Assembly: GCA_036398095.1 (NCBI GenBank) | Contig: DASWHR010000049.1 | Coordinates: forward strand, 1-64,000 | DNA: 64,000 nt | Origin: DASWHR01 sp036398095 | GTDB taxonomy: Bacteria > Actinomycetota > AC-67 | Direction: 5' to 3' | In this document: positions 41,491 to 52,563 of the stretch, piece after piece | Position numbering within the stretch: the first letter of the stretch is position 1 | How the letters are laid out: each line of letters begins with the position of its first letter | Made by a program: the position numbers and the translations under genes | The notes under the pieces: model-generated | Told to the model about the DNA's origin: nothing | What the model saw: only the letters and a program-made list of their open reading frames with translations | Database searches by the model: none

Positions 41491-43092
41491 CTAAAGGCTC
41501 CAGTCGTGGGCCACCGCGAGCATCCCATCGGCGGACGCGACGGCCCGCACGCCGCCGACGCCCCGGCGGGCGACGGCCGGGACGCTCGCTCGCCACAGCG
41601 GAATGACGACGGCGAGGCGGTCGAGTTCGGTCGCGGCGCTGGGCGCGTCGCCTGCCTCGACGGTCGCGTCGAGCGCCGGGTCGGCGATGCGCGCGATGTT
41701 GACCCCGGCCGGCATCACCTGGCCGGAGTGGTAGCGGTCGCGCAGGGCGCCGCCCGGCGGATCCGCGAACGTGACGATGGCCGCTTGGAAGCGGGTCGAC
41801 GGCAGCCAGTCGCGCCACAAGGCTTCGTCTTCGAGCGAAACCAAATTGACGGCGAAACCGGCAGCCTTCAAGTGCGCGAACACCGCGCGCACGACGCGTT
41901 GCGTCAGGTCGTCGCTGCCCGTGGATGCGATCGAGATCTCGAGCTCGGTCGATCCCTTCGTGCGCACACCCCCGCGGCGGCCGGTAAAGCCGGCCTCGTC
42001 CAGCAGCCGCGCGGCCTGCGCCGGATCGTGGGTAATCCCGGCGTGGTCGATCTGGGGATACGCGAACGGCCGCGACAGACGCTCGCCTTCCTGCCGGACG
42101 AGTCCGGCCGCGATGGCATCGACGTCGATCGCGTGCGCGGCCGCGCGTCGCACTCGCTGATCTGAGGTGATCGACGCTTTGGCGTTGAACACCAGTCCGG
42201 TCCAGACACCGCCGACGTCGGTGGAGACGGCCGCGCCCTCTTCCTCACCGGCGCGGCGAGCGAAGTCCGGCGACGAGTAGGGGCCGAGGACGTCCACGCG
42301 GCCGGCGCGCAGCATCTGGATCGCGGTCGTCGAATCGGGGACGAACATGACGCGAATCGTCTTGGCACGCGCGCGCACCCGCCACGGCATCGGCGTCGCC
42401 TCCAAGACCATCTCGAGCCCGCGCGTGTAGCGGGCAAGCACGAACGGTCCGCCCGAAACCGGCCAGTCGCTGCGGAGCGCGGCGGCGAGATCCCGGCCGG
42501 AAAGCGCATGCTCGGGCAGGACGCCGAGACCGGCCGAGAATAAGTCACGCCAGGCCGGCACATCGCGCGAGAACGTGAGCCGCGCGATCTTTGGCCCTTC
42601 GGCCTCGACCGAGGAGATCGCGTCGTAGCCGGATCGCGTCACGATCGGCGCATTCGGATCGGTAATCGTCTTCCAGGTGAACGCGACGTCTGATGCTTTG
42701 ATCGGCACGCCGTCGGACCAGACGGCATCGTCGCGGAGCGTGAAGCGGACGCTGCGCGGCTCTTCGGACACGACGCGGTCCACCAGCCAAGGCTGCCCGT
42801 CGGAGGTGAACAACGGCGGCCACAGCGACCGCACCAACGCGCGCGCGCTCGGCGCCTCTCCCCCGCGCCCCAAGGGGTTGAGTGTGGCCGGCTCGTGCGG
42901 CCACGCCACGCGGATCTCGCCTTGGGGCGGCGTGGTCGGGATGGGCGACGAGGCGCCGGGCGAGGCGTGGGGCCGAGGCGAGTCGCCGGGACACGCGGCG
43001 AGGAGCATCGAGGCGGCGGCGAGCAGAGCGGCGGCGACCGTCGACCGGCCCGGCGCGGCCGCGAGGCGCGTCACGATCCGGTCGCGAGCCAC
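41491..43092 (-). CDS. Family-5 substrate-binding lipoprotein (ABC transport)
   Basis: A 533-residue extracellular solute-binding protein. The N-terminus has a signal peptide with lipobox LLAAC, and the family core is visible in EPATLNPL, LRDDAVWSDGVPIKASDVAFTWK and the RVRRAAAHAIDVDAIA block. It starts at GTG 43092, 22 bases inside the previous gene, so it is co-translated with it. It is the last of six such genes after one transporter set. Oligopeptide or nickel-type ligands are typical; the ligand cannot be named. Confidence 0.88.
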   Translation of the reverse strand: MARDRIVTRLAAAPGRSTVAAALLAAASMLLAACPGDSPRPHASPGASSPIPTTPPQGEIRVAWPHEPATLNPLGRGGEAPSARALVRSLWPPLFTSDGQPWLVDRVVSEEPRSVRFTLRDDAVWSDGVPIKASDVAFTWKTITDPNAPIVTRSGYDAISSVEAEGPKIARLTFSRDVPAWRDLFSAGLGVLPEHALSGRDLAAALRSDWPVSGGPFVLARYTRGLEMVLEATPMPWRVRARAKTIRVMFVPDSTTAIQMLRAGRVDVLGPYSSPDFARRAGEEEGAAVSTDVGGVWTGLVFNAKASITSDQRVRRAAAHAIDVDAIAAGLVRQEGERLSRPFAYPQIDHAGITHDPAQAARLLDEAGFTGRRGGVRTKGSTELEISIASTGSDDLTQRVVRAVFAHLKAAGFAVNLVSLEDEALWRDWLPSTRFQAAIVTFADPPGGALRDRYHSGQVMPAGVNIARIADPALDATVEAGDAPSAATELDRLAVVIPLWRASVPAVARRGVGGVRAVASADGMLAVAHDWSL

Positions 43093-44663
43093 ACACGCGC
43101 CGCGTCGAAGATCCCGGCTCCGTCCAGACGGAAGCCGCGAACGTCGGACGCGACGGCGAGATGGTTGCGGAAGAACACCACGGGGATGAGCGCCATCTGG
43201 TCGAGCGCGCGGGATTCGGCGTCCCGGTAGGCCGCGCGACGATCGCCGAGGCCGCTCGCGGCCCGTGCCTTGTCGATCGCCTGGTCGAATGCGGAGTCCG
43301 AGAACGCGACCTGATTGTTCGGCGATCCGCTGCGAAGCTGCTGCGCGAGAAAGCCGTCGGGACTGGGGACCTCGGCCAGCCAGCCGAGCTCGGCGAGCTC
43401 TTGCTGACCGGCTGCCAGCAGCCGCAGATAGGCGTCCGACCGGTGTGCGCGCAAGCGGATGGTCAAGCCGACGTCGCGCAGGTTCGCGGCGATCGCAGCC
43501 GCCACCTCGCGGGACGGGGACGCGTCGAGATGATCCACGATGATTTCGGGCGGTCCCGACGGGAACGCCGTCTTGATCCGCGCGCGCGCATCGCCCGGAT
43601 CGAAGCGGCAGTCGCGGCAGCGATCGGCCGGGAAGCCGGGGATGCCCAGCGGAATCAGTCCGGAAGCCGGCGTCTTCGTGCCGCCGTAGACGGCGCCGGC
43701 GATCGCGGCGCGGTTGATCGCGCTCGAGATCGCGCGACGGACTTCGGGATTCTTGAACTTGTCGAGTCGCAAATTCGGCCCGTAGTAGACGGCCGCCCAG
43801 AACGGCGTGAACCCTTCGGGACCGATCCGGCCGCGCGAGGATTCGATGCCGCTGGACGGAACCTCGGCGACGTCGGTTTCGGCCCGCACGAACGCCCGAT
43901 AGCCGTCGTCGGGCCCTTCATGAACGACGACATCGAGCCCATCCAGATAGGCCGTCGATCCGGCATGCGCGTCGAATCGCTCCAGCCCCACGCCGGAGGT
44001 CGTCATCGGAGCGACGACTCGGAACGCGCCGTTGCCCACCGGATTGGCCGCGAACTCGGCCGGATTCCGATTGAAGATCTTCTGCGACACAGGCCCCAGC
44101 GACGAATGGGACAGGTAAACGGGGAGCTCGTGGAAAGGCCGGTCGAGCACGATCTGCAGCGTGGTCGCGTTGACGACGGTGACGCCCGACAAAGCGTTCG
44201 CAGTTCCGTCCACGCGGACGGCCTTGAAGCCCTGCACCGGCTCGAGCTGGAATGCCGCCTCTGACGCGAGCGCCTTGCCCACGATCCGGTCGAACGCGAA
44301 CTTGAAGTCGTAGGCGGTGACGGGATCGCCGTTGTGGAACGATCCCTTCGCCAGCGCGAACGTCCAGGTCTTGCCGTCGCGCGAGGTCGTCCAGGATGCG
44401 GCGGCGGCCGGGATCGCGTTTCCGGACTCGTCGACATCGGTAAGGGAATCGAACACTTGCGCGAGCACCAGCGCGGCGCCGCGTCCGGTGGCCTTGGCCG
44501 GATCGAGCGAAGCCAGGTCGCGCACCGAGATGCGAAGCGTTCCGCCGGCGACCGGAGTTTCCGGCTCGGCAGGGCTGCCGGCGCCGCTGCACGCAGCGAG
44601 CAGCGCAGCGAACGCAAGGATCGCCGCAGGCGTTCGCCGTTCGCGGCTTGGCCGGACGGACAT
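43071..44663 (-). CDS. Family-5 substrate-binding lipoprotein (ABC transport)
   Basis: A 530-residue solute-binding protein from ATG 44663; the longer start at 44702 lies inside secG. Lipobox LLAACS follows a signal peptide. The core shows LASLDPAKA, FALAKGSFHNGDPVTAYDFKFAFDRI and PEVRRAISSAINRAAIAG, typical of oligopeptide-binding proteins. It directly follows secG with 10 bases between. Confidence 0.9.
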   Translation of the reverse strand: MSVRPSRERRTPAAILAFAALLAACSGAGSPAEPETPVAGGTLRISVRDLASLDPAKATGRGAALVLAQVFDSLTDVDESGNAIPAAAASWTTSRDGKTWTFALAKGSFHNGDPVTAYDFKFAFDRIVGKALASEAAFQLEPVQGFKAVRVDGTANALSGVTVVNATTLQIVLDRPFHELPVYLSHSSLGPVSQKIFNRNPAEFAANPVGNGAFRVVAPMTTSGVGLERFDAHAGSTAYLDGLDVVVHEGPDDGYRAFVRAETDVAEVPSSGIESSRGRIGPEGFTPFWAAVYYGPNLRLDKFKNPEVRRAISSAINRAAIAGAVYGGTKTPASGLIPLGIPGFPADRCRDCRFDPGDARARIKTAFPSGPPEIIVDHLDASPSREVAAAIAANLRDVGLTIRLRAHRSDAYLRLLAAGQQELAELGWLAEVPSPDGFLAQQLRSGSPNNQVAFSDSAFDQAIDKARAASGLGDRRAAYRDAESRALDQMALIPVVFFRNHLAVASDVRGFRLDGAGIFDAARVWLATGS

Positions 44664-44673
44664 GCGGCAGAGT

Positions 44674-44901
44674 TTACGGCCGGATGCGGAAATGGAGGGC
44701 AACCGTGGAGACCGTGAAGACGACCGCGGTCAGGACGGTGATCCGATCCAGGTTCTTCTCGACGACGGTGGAGCCGCCGGTGGCGGTCATGCCGCCGCCG
44801 AACATGTCCGACAGGCCGCCGCCCCGCCCCGCGTGAAGCAGGATGAACAGGATCAGCAGCGATGCAGACAAGATCTGGAACCCGAGGATGACGGGCGTCA
44901 A
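44674..44901 (-). CDS. secG: SecG, protein translocase subunit
   Basis: A 75-residue protein with two membrane helices (about 4-24 and 54-72) separated by the glycine-rich loop HAGRGGGLSDMFGGGM, the SecG signature. Start is a TTG at 44901 behind GGAGG (6 bases away), overlapping the preceding TGA (TTGA). It normally follows tpiA in actinobacteria. Here an ABC transporter cassette lies between them and binding-protein genes lie on both sides. Confidence 0.93.
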   Translation of the reverse strand: MTPVILGFQILSASLLILFILLHAGRGGGLSDMFGGGMTATGGSTVVEKNLDRITVLTAVVFTVSTVALHFRIRP

Positions 44902-46592
44902 GACACTCCTCCATTCGTCGTGGGAACTCCGAAAGTGTAGCGAACCGCGCCCGTGGACGCACTCCCGCGAGCGATCGAGCCCGAAGGAGCGGGAACCGGG
45001 GACGGGGCGGGCTCGGCCAGCCAGACGTTGGCGGGATCCCCGCGCACGAAGAACGGGTGGGGGGCGAAGCCGTGCACCCGCGCCGAGACCGCGACACGGT
45101 CGGCAAGGAAGGCAAGCGGGATGATCGTGGCGATCGCCACGGCCCGATCCGCCGCCGCCGCGGTCGCGGCGGCGATCCGGCCCGGATCCCGCTCGGCCAG
45201 CGCGGCAGCGATGAGATCGTCGAGCACCGGATCGGAGGTCCCCGAGTAGTTCGCAACCCCGCCGGTGCCGGCCGGCGCCCCGACCATGGTCCGCACGGCT
45301 CGCCCCGGCCAGTCGGGACACCAGCGAGCAAGACCCATCGGTGCCCGGCCGCGTTGGTAGGTGTCGTAGATCGAGCCGGGGGCGCGCACGGTGAGCGGCG
45401 TCGCCCGCATCCCCGCCGCGGCCAGCATCCGCGTGATCGCGGCCGCCGCCGCCACGTCCTCCGCCGCGTTGGGCCCAAAGGTTTCGCGGCCGAACGCGAT
45501 GGGCAGATCGCGGCCGAGCAGCCGTCGCGCCTCCGCCGCATCGCCCGGAGGCAGCGGCCGCGTCGCCGCGCCGGCGACGACCGGCGACAGCAGGGACACG
45601 GTGGGGGTTGCCGTGAAACTGCCGGTGGCCGAGGTGACATCGGCAACCAGCGCGGCGCGGTCGATCGCGACCGAAATCGCGGCGCGCGCGTTGCGCGCGG
45701 TGAAGTCTCCCTCCGGCCGCACGAACAGATAGAGCAAACAGCCACCGTCGACGGCTTGCATCGCCGCGTCTTGGGGCGGGGCGACGGCCTCCCCGGTGAG
45801 GTCGGCGGCGCCGGGCGCCCCGACGCGCGCCACGATCTCGTCGACGTACGCGCCGCGAACCGGATCGGACCCCTCGCTCCACGCCTCGTTCCGGACCAGG
45901 CGCACCTCGCGGCCGGCGACGATCCGGTCGATCCGGTATGGCCCCGACGCGGACAAGTCCTTCGGGGCGATCGCCGGCGGCGTTCCCGCCGGGACCGCGC
46001 TGGCGCCCGTGTGGGCGAGTATCCACGTGAGATCGTTGGCAGGGCCGGTCAGCCGGAATCGGACGGTGCGTTCGTCGGGCGTTTCGATTCCGGCGATCGT
46101 GGTGGCACGACCGGCTTCGAAGTCGGCCGCGCCGGCAATGACCCGCAGCGACGACGCCGGGGCCGACCCGACCAGGAATGCCCGTTCGATTCCGGCTTTC
46201 ACGTCGGCGGCGCGGACCGGTCGCGACGCCGGCGGCCCGAACGCCGGTCCGTCGCGAAGCGTGAACGTGAACTGCCGCCCGTCGGCCGACACTTCGGGCG
46301 CGCGCGCGGCCAGATCGGGCAACGGCGCCGACGCCTCGGCCGGATCCTCGGCGCTGGGGAACGCCATCAACCCGCGCTGAGTCGCGCGGATCATCGCGAA
46401 GCCGCCGGGCTCCGCCGCGAGCTGCGGGTCGAGAATCCCGGCGTCGTCGGCGATGGCGATCACGAGCGTCCCGCCGCGCCGCGCGCCCGGCGGCTGCTCG
46501 TCGCCGCGGGGATCGCGCGCCGGCCGGTCGGTGCAGGCGGCGAACGCCGCCGCGCACGCGCACGCAGCCGCGATCGCCTTGCGAATCGTCAC
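44898..46592 (-). CDS. Family-5 substrate-binding lipoprotein (ABC transport)
   Basis: A 564-residue solute-binding protein starting at GTG 46592, overlapping the previous stop (GTGA). The signal ends in AAFAACTDRP, a lipobox. Family blocks include GILDPQLAAEP, TFTLRDGPAFGPPASRPV and ARAAISVAIDRAAL. The sequence is diverged and alanine-rich, and the usual WSDG-type segment is altered, so its ligand may differ from the neighbours. Confidence 0.85.
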   Translation of the reverse strand: MTIRKAIAAACACAAAFAACTDRPARDPRGDEQPPGARRGGTLVIAIADDAGILDPQLAAEPGGFAMIRATQRGLMAFPSAEDPAEASAPLPDLAARAPEVSADGRQFTFTLRDGPAFGPPASRPVRAADVKAGIERAFLVGSAPASSLRVIAGAADFEAGRATTIAGIETPDERTVRFRLTGPANDLTWILAHTGASAVPAGTPPAIAPKDLSASGPYRIDRIVAGREVRLVRNEAWSEGSDPVRGAYVDEIVARVGAPGAADLTGEAVAPPQDAAMQAVDGGCLLYLFVRPEGDFTARNARAAISVAIDRAALVADVTSATGSFTATPTVSLLSPVVAGAATRPLPPGDAAEARRLLGRDLPIAFGRETFGPNAAEDVAAAAAITRMLAAAGMRATPLTVRAPGSIYDTYQRGRAPMGLARWCPDWPGRAVRTMVGAPAGTGGVANYSGTSDPVLDDLIAAALAERDPGRIAAATAAAADRAVAIATIIPLAFLADRVAVSARVHGFAPHPFFVRGDPANVWLAEPAPSPVPAPSGSIARGSASTGAVRYTFGVPTTNGGVS

Positions 46593-48361
46593 GTCTTGGC
46601 GGAGTTCACGGCCACGACGGCGAGATCCAACGAAGACGTGGCGAGCAAGTACTGATAGTTCAGCACTCGCGTCGAGATGATCGTGGGCGTTCGCTCCCAC
46701 AACCACGGCAGCACGGGAACCTGATCCATGATCGCCTTGTCGACGCGCGCCCACAGGTCGGATCGCGCCGCGCCGCGTGCAGCCAGCGCTTGATCGATCA
46801 GCGCGTTGATCTCATCGTTGTCGAGCATCGATGCGTTGAGGTTTCCGGCCGGGGCGATACGGCGTCCGTCGAACAGCGGCGGAATCGTCGTTGCGGCATC
46901 CGGGTACAGCCAGCACCACGCGGCGTTGGGGAGGACGGCGACGTTTTCCGCCGGAACGCCGGCGACACGGCCGACGTCGCTCGCTTTGTAGTCCTGACGA
47001 TCCACACGAATCCCGAGATCGGTGAGCGCTTTCACGACGATGTCGGTGATCTGCACGTGGAATCCTTCGCTGATGCCCACCACCGTTACCGGGGGCTCCT
47101 TGTTCTCGGGGTCGTAGCGGCCGGCCGGATAGCCGGCTTCCTTCATCATCTCTTGCGCGCGAACCAGCGTGCTGCCTTCGCTGGTGCGGCGGAAGGGATC
47201 GAAGGTGCGGCCGCCGGCTTCCAGGAATCCGGGCATGCCCGGCATCAACATGTGCCCGGCGACGTCGCCGGCGCGCTTGCCGCCGCGCGTCGTGAGCAGC
47301 TCGCTCTTATCGAGCAGCGTCGCCACGGCTTGGCGGACCTTCAGCTGATCGAACGGCTTGACCGTGGTATTGAAGGCGATATAGCGGACGCAGTTTCCGG
47401 CGTTGAAGAAGAGCTGTTGCTTTCGCTTGTCGTCGTTGAGGATCTCGGTCGCGCGATCAGACGGCAGGTTGACGTCGGCAGCGTAGTCGAACTCGCCGGA
47501 CAGGACCCGGTCGATGGTTCGCGTCGCCTCGTCGAGTCCTTCGGTGACCTCGATGCGATCGGGGTAGGCCTTGCGGATCGGGTCGGTGCGCTCGCTCCAG
47601 TTGGTGTTGCGCACCATCACGATGCTTTCGCCCGGCTTGTAGCCGGTGACGGTGCCGCCTTCTCGCTCGAGTTGATAGGGCCCGGTCGCCGCGAAGTTCG
47701 TGCCGTAGTCGGATGCCGGCTTCGCGTCGAAGGGTCTGGCGTGTTCCTCGGGAACCGGCGCCGCCATCGGAAGCGCGAGCCGGTTCAGAAAGTCACCGAC
47801 GGGAGCTTTGAGATCGAACACGATATTCGCGGGGTCCGACACATCGATCCCGGCGATGTGCTGTCCCGGGCCGGGCGCGGCCAGGAACGCCTCGTCGCCG
47901 ACGAAGATCCCAGCGAAGTAGGTGTTCGCATACGGGTTCGCGACCGAAGGATAGAAAGCGCGTTCGATCGCGTAGCGGATGTCGCGCGACTCCACTGCGC
48001 GACCCCCCGCAACGCCGGGCTGATACATCACGTCCGGTCGCAGCGCGATCACATACCGCTTTCCATCGGGAGATGCGGCCGGCTCGGACGAGGCGATGTC
48101 GGGCACCGGCCCGATCCCGGTCTCGCCGTCAACGGCCGGATAGGCGACCAGGGTGCGCACGAGAACCCGCATCAGAAGGGATGCGAACGCGCCGCCGGTC
48201 TTGCCCGGATCGAACGAGTCGATGTCGCCGGCAGCGGCAATCTTGAACGTGCCGCCGCGAGCGGCCGTCTTGACCGGCTCCGAGCTTCCGCATGCGGCGG
48301 CGACGAGCGCCAACACCAGAATCGACGCCCCAGCGCGCGGTCTCCCGAATCGTGTCCTCAT
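46589..48361 (-). CDS. Family-5 substrate-binding lipoprotein (ABC transport)
   Basis: A 590-residue solute-binding protein from ATG 48361 (GGAGGG 8 bases upstream). The signal has lipobox LVAAACG. The core shows DIDSFDPGKTGG, VIALRPDVMYQPGV, FGAATGPYQL-type region (NFAATGPYQLE) and QLKVRQAVATLLDKSEL. It closely resembles the next gene upstream (48387), with the same PVLPWLWE-like C-terminal part, so the two are probably a duplication. Confidence 0.9.
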   Translation of the reverse strand: MRTRFGRPRAGASILVLALVAAACGSSEPVKTAARGGTFKIAAAGDIDSFDPGKTGGAFASLLMRVLVRTLVAYPAVDGETGIGPVPDIASSEPAASPDGKRYVIALRPDVMYQPGVAGGRAVESRDIRYAIERAFYPSVANPYANTYFAGIFVGDEAFLAAPGPGQHIAGIDVSDPANIVFDLKAPVGDFLNRLALPMAAPVPEEHARPFDAKPASDYGTNFAATGPYQLEREGGTVTGYKPGESIVMVRNTNWSERTDPIRKAYPDRIEVTEGLDEATRTIDRVLSGEFDYAADVNLPSDRATEILNDDKRKQQLFFNAGNCVRYIAFNTTVKPFDQLKVRQAVATLLDKSELLTTRGGKRAGDVAGHMLMPGMPGFLEAGGRTFDPFRRTSEGSTLVRAQEMMKEAGYPAGRYDPENKEPPVTVVGISEGFHVQITDIVVKALTDLGIRVDRQDYKASDVGRVAGVPAENVAVLPNAAWCWLYPDAATTIPPLFDGRRIAPAGNLNASMLDNDEINALIDQALAARGAARSDLWARVDKAIMDQVPVLPWLWERTPTIISTRVLNYQYLLATSSLDLAVVAVNSAKT

Positions 48362-48386
48362 CACGCATCCCTCCGTTTTCGTCGTT

Positions 48387-50183
48387 TCATTCTTCGTCCT
48401 GCCGAACGGCCGCGACGGCGAGATCCATCGAGACCGACGACAGCGCGAACTGATACCCGACCACACGCGGCGACACCAAGTGCGGGGACGAATCCCACAG
48501 CCACGGCACGACCGGCGCCAGATCCATCACGAACTTGTCCGCGGCGGCCCAGGCGTCGGCGCGATCACCACCGGACTTCCCGCTCGCTTCGTCGATGAGT
48601 TCGTTGAGCGACGGCGAGTTCACCTGCGAATAGTTCGTGTTGCCCTTCTCTTTGACCCGGCGGCCGTCGAACAGCGGGGCGATCACCGTGTAGGCGTCCG
48701 GATAATCCCAGCACCATGCGGCGCTCGCGCCGATCGCGATCCCCGACTTCTGCACCCCCATCCGGGCCAGCAACGCCGGGCGCTTGTGCTCTTCCCGGCG
48801 AACCTTGATCCCGATCTTTTCGAGCGAGGACGCGATCACATCGCCGGTGCGTCGCTCGACGTCGCTGGCCTCGCCGGCCATAACCACCGACGGACCGGTG
48901 TAGAGCCCTGTCGGGTAGCCGGCTTCGCGCATCAAATCACGCGCCTTTTCGACGTCGCCGGCGAAGTCAATGGTCTTGTACGGGTCGTAGTCCTTCTGAC
49001 CGACCTCCTTGAAGCCGGGCAGGCCGGGCAGCAGCACGTGCGTGGCAATGCTGCCGGTCCGCTCGCCGCCGCGCACCGCGCGCATGCCGCGCTTGTCGAG
49101 CGCGTAGTTGACCGCTTTGCGCACGAGCGGATCGTCGAACGGTTTGAGGCTGGTGTTCATGGACACGTACCGCATGCAGCTCGTCGCGTTGTAGTTGATC
49201 AGATGCTTGGTCGCGGAGCTGGACAAGATCTGCTTCTGCTTCTCGGGTGGAATCGCGAAGTCGCCGTTGTAGTCCATCTCGCCCGCCAGAATCTTGTCGG
49301 TTGCGGCAGCCACGTCGGTGAATCCGCCGGTGACTTCGATCCGGTCGGGATAGGCCTCTCGGATCGGGTCGGTGGCGGGATCCCAGTTTGGGTTGCGCAC
49401 CAGCAGGATCGCCTTGCCGGGGATGTAGCCGGTGACGCTCGCGTTCAGTCGCTCGACCTGATAGGGGCCGCTGGACGCGAACGCGTCTCCGTAGGAAGAC
49501 TCGGTTCCGCCGTCGAGGGGCATCGCGTATTCGACCGGCACCGGCGCCGCGAGCGGAAGCGCGAGGCGATACGCAAGGTCGCCGATTGGTCGCTTCAGCC
49601 GCAGCACGAGCTTGCGTGGGTCGCCGATGTCGATGCCTGCGATGTGCGTCTTGTGGCTCGGCGAGGCGATGAACTCTTCATCTCCGACGAATACGTCCCC
49701 GAAATACAGGTCGGCGTAGGGATTCGACACCGACGCGTAGAAGCCGCGTTCGATCGCGTAGCGGAAGTCTTCGGAACGGATCTCGCGCCCCGATGCGATC
49801 TCGGGCTGATATTTCACCCCCGGTCGAAGCATGAACGTGTAGGTGAGCCCGTCGGAGGAGACCGAAGGGACATCGACCGCCAGATCGGGTACCAGTTTGT
49901 TGCCGGCCTCCCCGGGCGTGGGCGCGTAGGCGACGAGCGTGCGAACCATGACGCGGAAGAGCATGAACCCGAACGTGGTGTAGGTGCGCCCCGGATCCAT
50001 CGAGTCGACGTCGGCCGCGGCCGCGATCCGCAGCGTGCCGCCGGCCTCCGGTTTGCCGGCCGGATCGCCGTCGCCGGGATCGCGGCGCGTGCACGCGGAC
50101 GCGGTGAGCGCGAGCACGCACAACAGCGCGAGGATTCGCAGACCGCGCGATTGGTGCGCCGTCGGGGACGTCACCGAAGCCAC
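48387..50183 (-). CDS. Family-5 substrate-binding lipoprotein (ABC transport)
   Basis: A 598-residue solute-binding protein. GTG 50183 directly follows the oppF stop; GTG 50174 is also possible. The signal ends at TASACTRRD (lipobox). The core has DVDSMDPGRTYTT, FMLRPGVKYQPEIASG, FASSGPYQVERL and DPLVRKAVNYALDKRG, and the C-terminus APVVPWLWDSSPH matches its downstream paralogue. It is the first of five extra binding proteins after the transporter genes. Confidence 0.9.
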   Translation of the reverse strand: MASVTSPTAHQSRGLRILALLCVLALTASACTRRDPGDGDPAGKPEAGGTLRIAAAADVDSMDPGRTYTTFGFMLFRVMVRTLVAYAPTPGEAGNKLVPDLAVDVPSVSSDGLTYTFMLRPGVKYQPEIASGREIRSEDFRYAIERGFYASVSNPYADLYFGDVFVGDEEFIASPSHKTHIAGIDIGDPRKLVLRLKRPIGDLAYRLALPLAAPVPVEYAMPLDGGTESSYGDAFASSGPYQVERLNASVTGYIPGKAILLVRNPNWDPATDPIREAYPDRIEVTGGFTDVAAATDKILAGEMDYNGDFAIPPEKQKQILSSSATKHLINYNATSCMRYVSMNTSLKPFDDPLVRKAVNYALDKRGMRAVRGGERTGSIATHVLLPGLPGFKEVGQKDYDPYKTIDFAGDVEKARDLMREAGYPTGLYTGPSVVMAGEASDVERRTGDVIASSLEKIGIKVRREEHKRPALLARMGVQKSGIAIGASAAWCWDYPDAYTVIAPLFDGRRVKEKGNTNYSQVNSPSLNELIDEASGKSGGDRADAWAAADKFVMDLAPVVPWLWDSSPHLVSPRVVGYQFALSSVSMDLAVAAVRQDEE

Positions 50184-50185
50184 CG

Positions 50186-51441
<1,256 letters not shown>

Positions 51442-51445
<4 letters not shown>

Positions 51446-52554
51446 GAGCGGGTTCCCGCTTTCTTCGCGACGGCGCGGGACGGCTTGGCCTTGGGCGCCT
51501 CGCCGATGCCCAAAAGCTCGGCGCGGCCGGCTTGCTTGGCCACCTGGTCCAACAGGCACGCATCCTCGTGGTCGCCGCGCCGGAGCAATTCGGGGCGCTC
51601 GGTGTCGCACGGCTCGAAGCGGAACGTGCACCGCGGATGAAACGGACAGCCCGCCGGCACGCGCTGCAGCGAGGGCGGCATGCCCGGAATGTTGATGAGC
51701 CGCTCCTCGGCGAGCTCCTCGTCCAGCACACGCGGGATGCTGCCCAGCAGACCCCACGCGTAGGGATGCTGCGGCCGGTAGAAGATATCCTCGGGATCCC
51801 CGCGTTCGACCATGCGGCCGGCGTACATGACGAGGATCTCGTCGGCGATCTGCGCGACGACGCCCAAATCGTGGGTGATCATGATCAAGCCCATTCCGAA
51901 CTCTTCTTGCAGGCCCTTGAGCAGCTCGAGAATCTGCGCTTGCACGGTCACGTCCAGCGCGGTCGTCGGCTCGTCGGCGATCAGGATCGCCGGGTTGAGC
52001 GCCAGGGCCATGGCGATCATCGCGCGCTGGCGCATGCCACCCGAAAATTCGTGCGGGTAGTTGTCCACGCGCTGGTCGGGTTGCGGGATGCCGACGATCT
52101 TGAGCAACTCGATCGCGCGCTGCTTCGCTTCCTTTTTCGAAATCTCTTCGTGCGAGCGGATCATCTCGATGATCTGGTTGCCGATGCGGTGGACCGGGTT
52201 CAGCGCCGTGAGCGGCTCTTGGAAGATCATCGCGATCTCGCTACCGCGGATCCTGCGCATCTCGTCCTTGGAGAGCGTCAGCAGGTCGCGTCCGCGAAAG
52301 TATGCGGTTCCGCCCATGATCCGCCCGGGCGGCTTCGGAATAAGACCCATCATGGCCTGAGTGCTGACCGTCTTGCCCGACCCGGACTCGCCGACGATCG
52401 CAAGCGTGCGGCCGGCGTCGAGCGAGAACGACACGCCGTCCACGGCCGTCACCACGCCGGTATCGGTGAAGAACGAGACGGCGAGGTCGGTCACATCCAG
52501 CAGATGCTCGCCGGGCGGCGTCGCAGGAGCGGTTTCGATCTGAGCTTCGGTCAC
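51442..52554 (-). CDS. oppD: Oligopeptide ABC transporter ATPase (OppD-like)
   Basis: A 370-residue ATPase with Walker A GESGSGKTVS, the Q-loop IFQEPLTALNP, signature FSGGMRQRAMIA, Walker B ILIADEPTTALD and the oligopeptide-type C-terminal domain GCPFHPRCTF. It follows the permease oppC and pairs with oppF to energise transport. Confidence 0.95.
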
Positions 52555-52563
52555 ACGCGTACC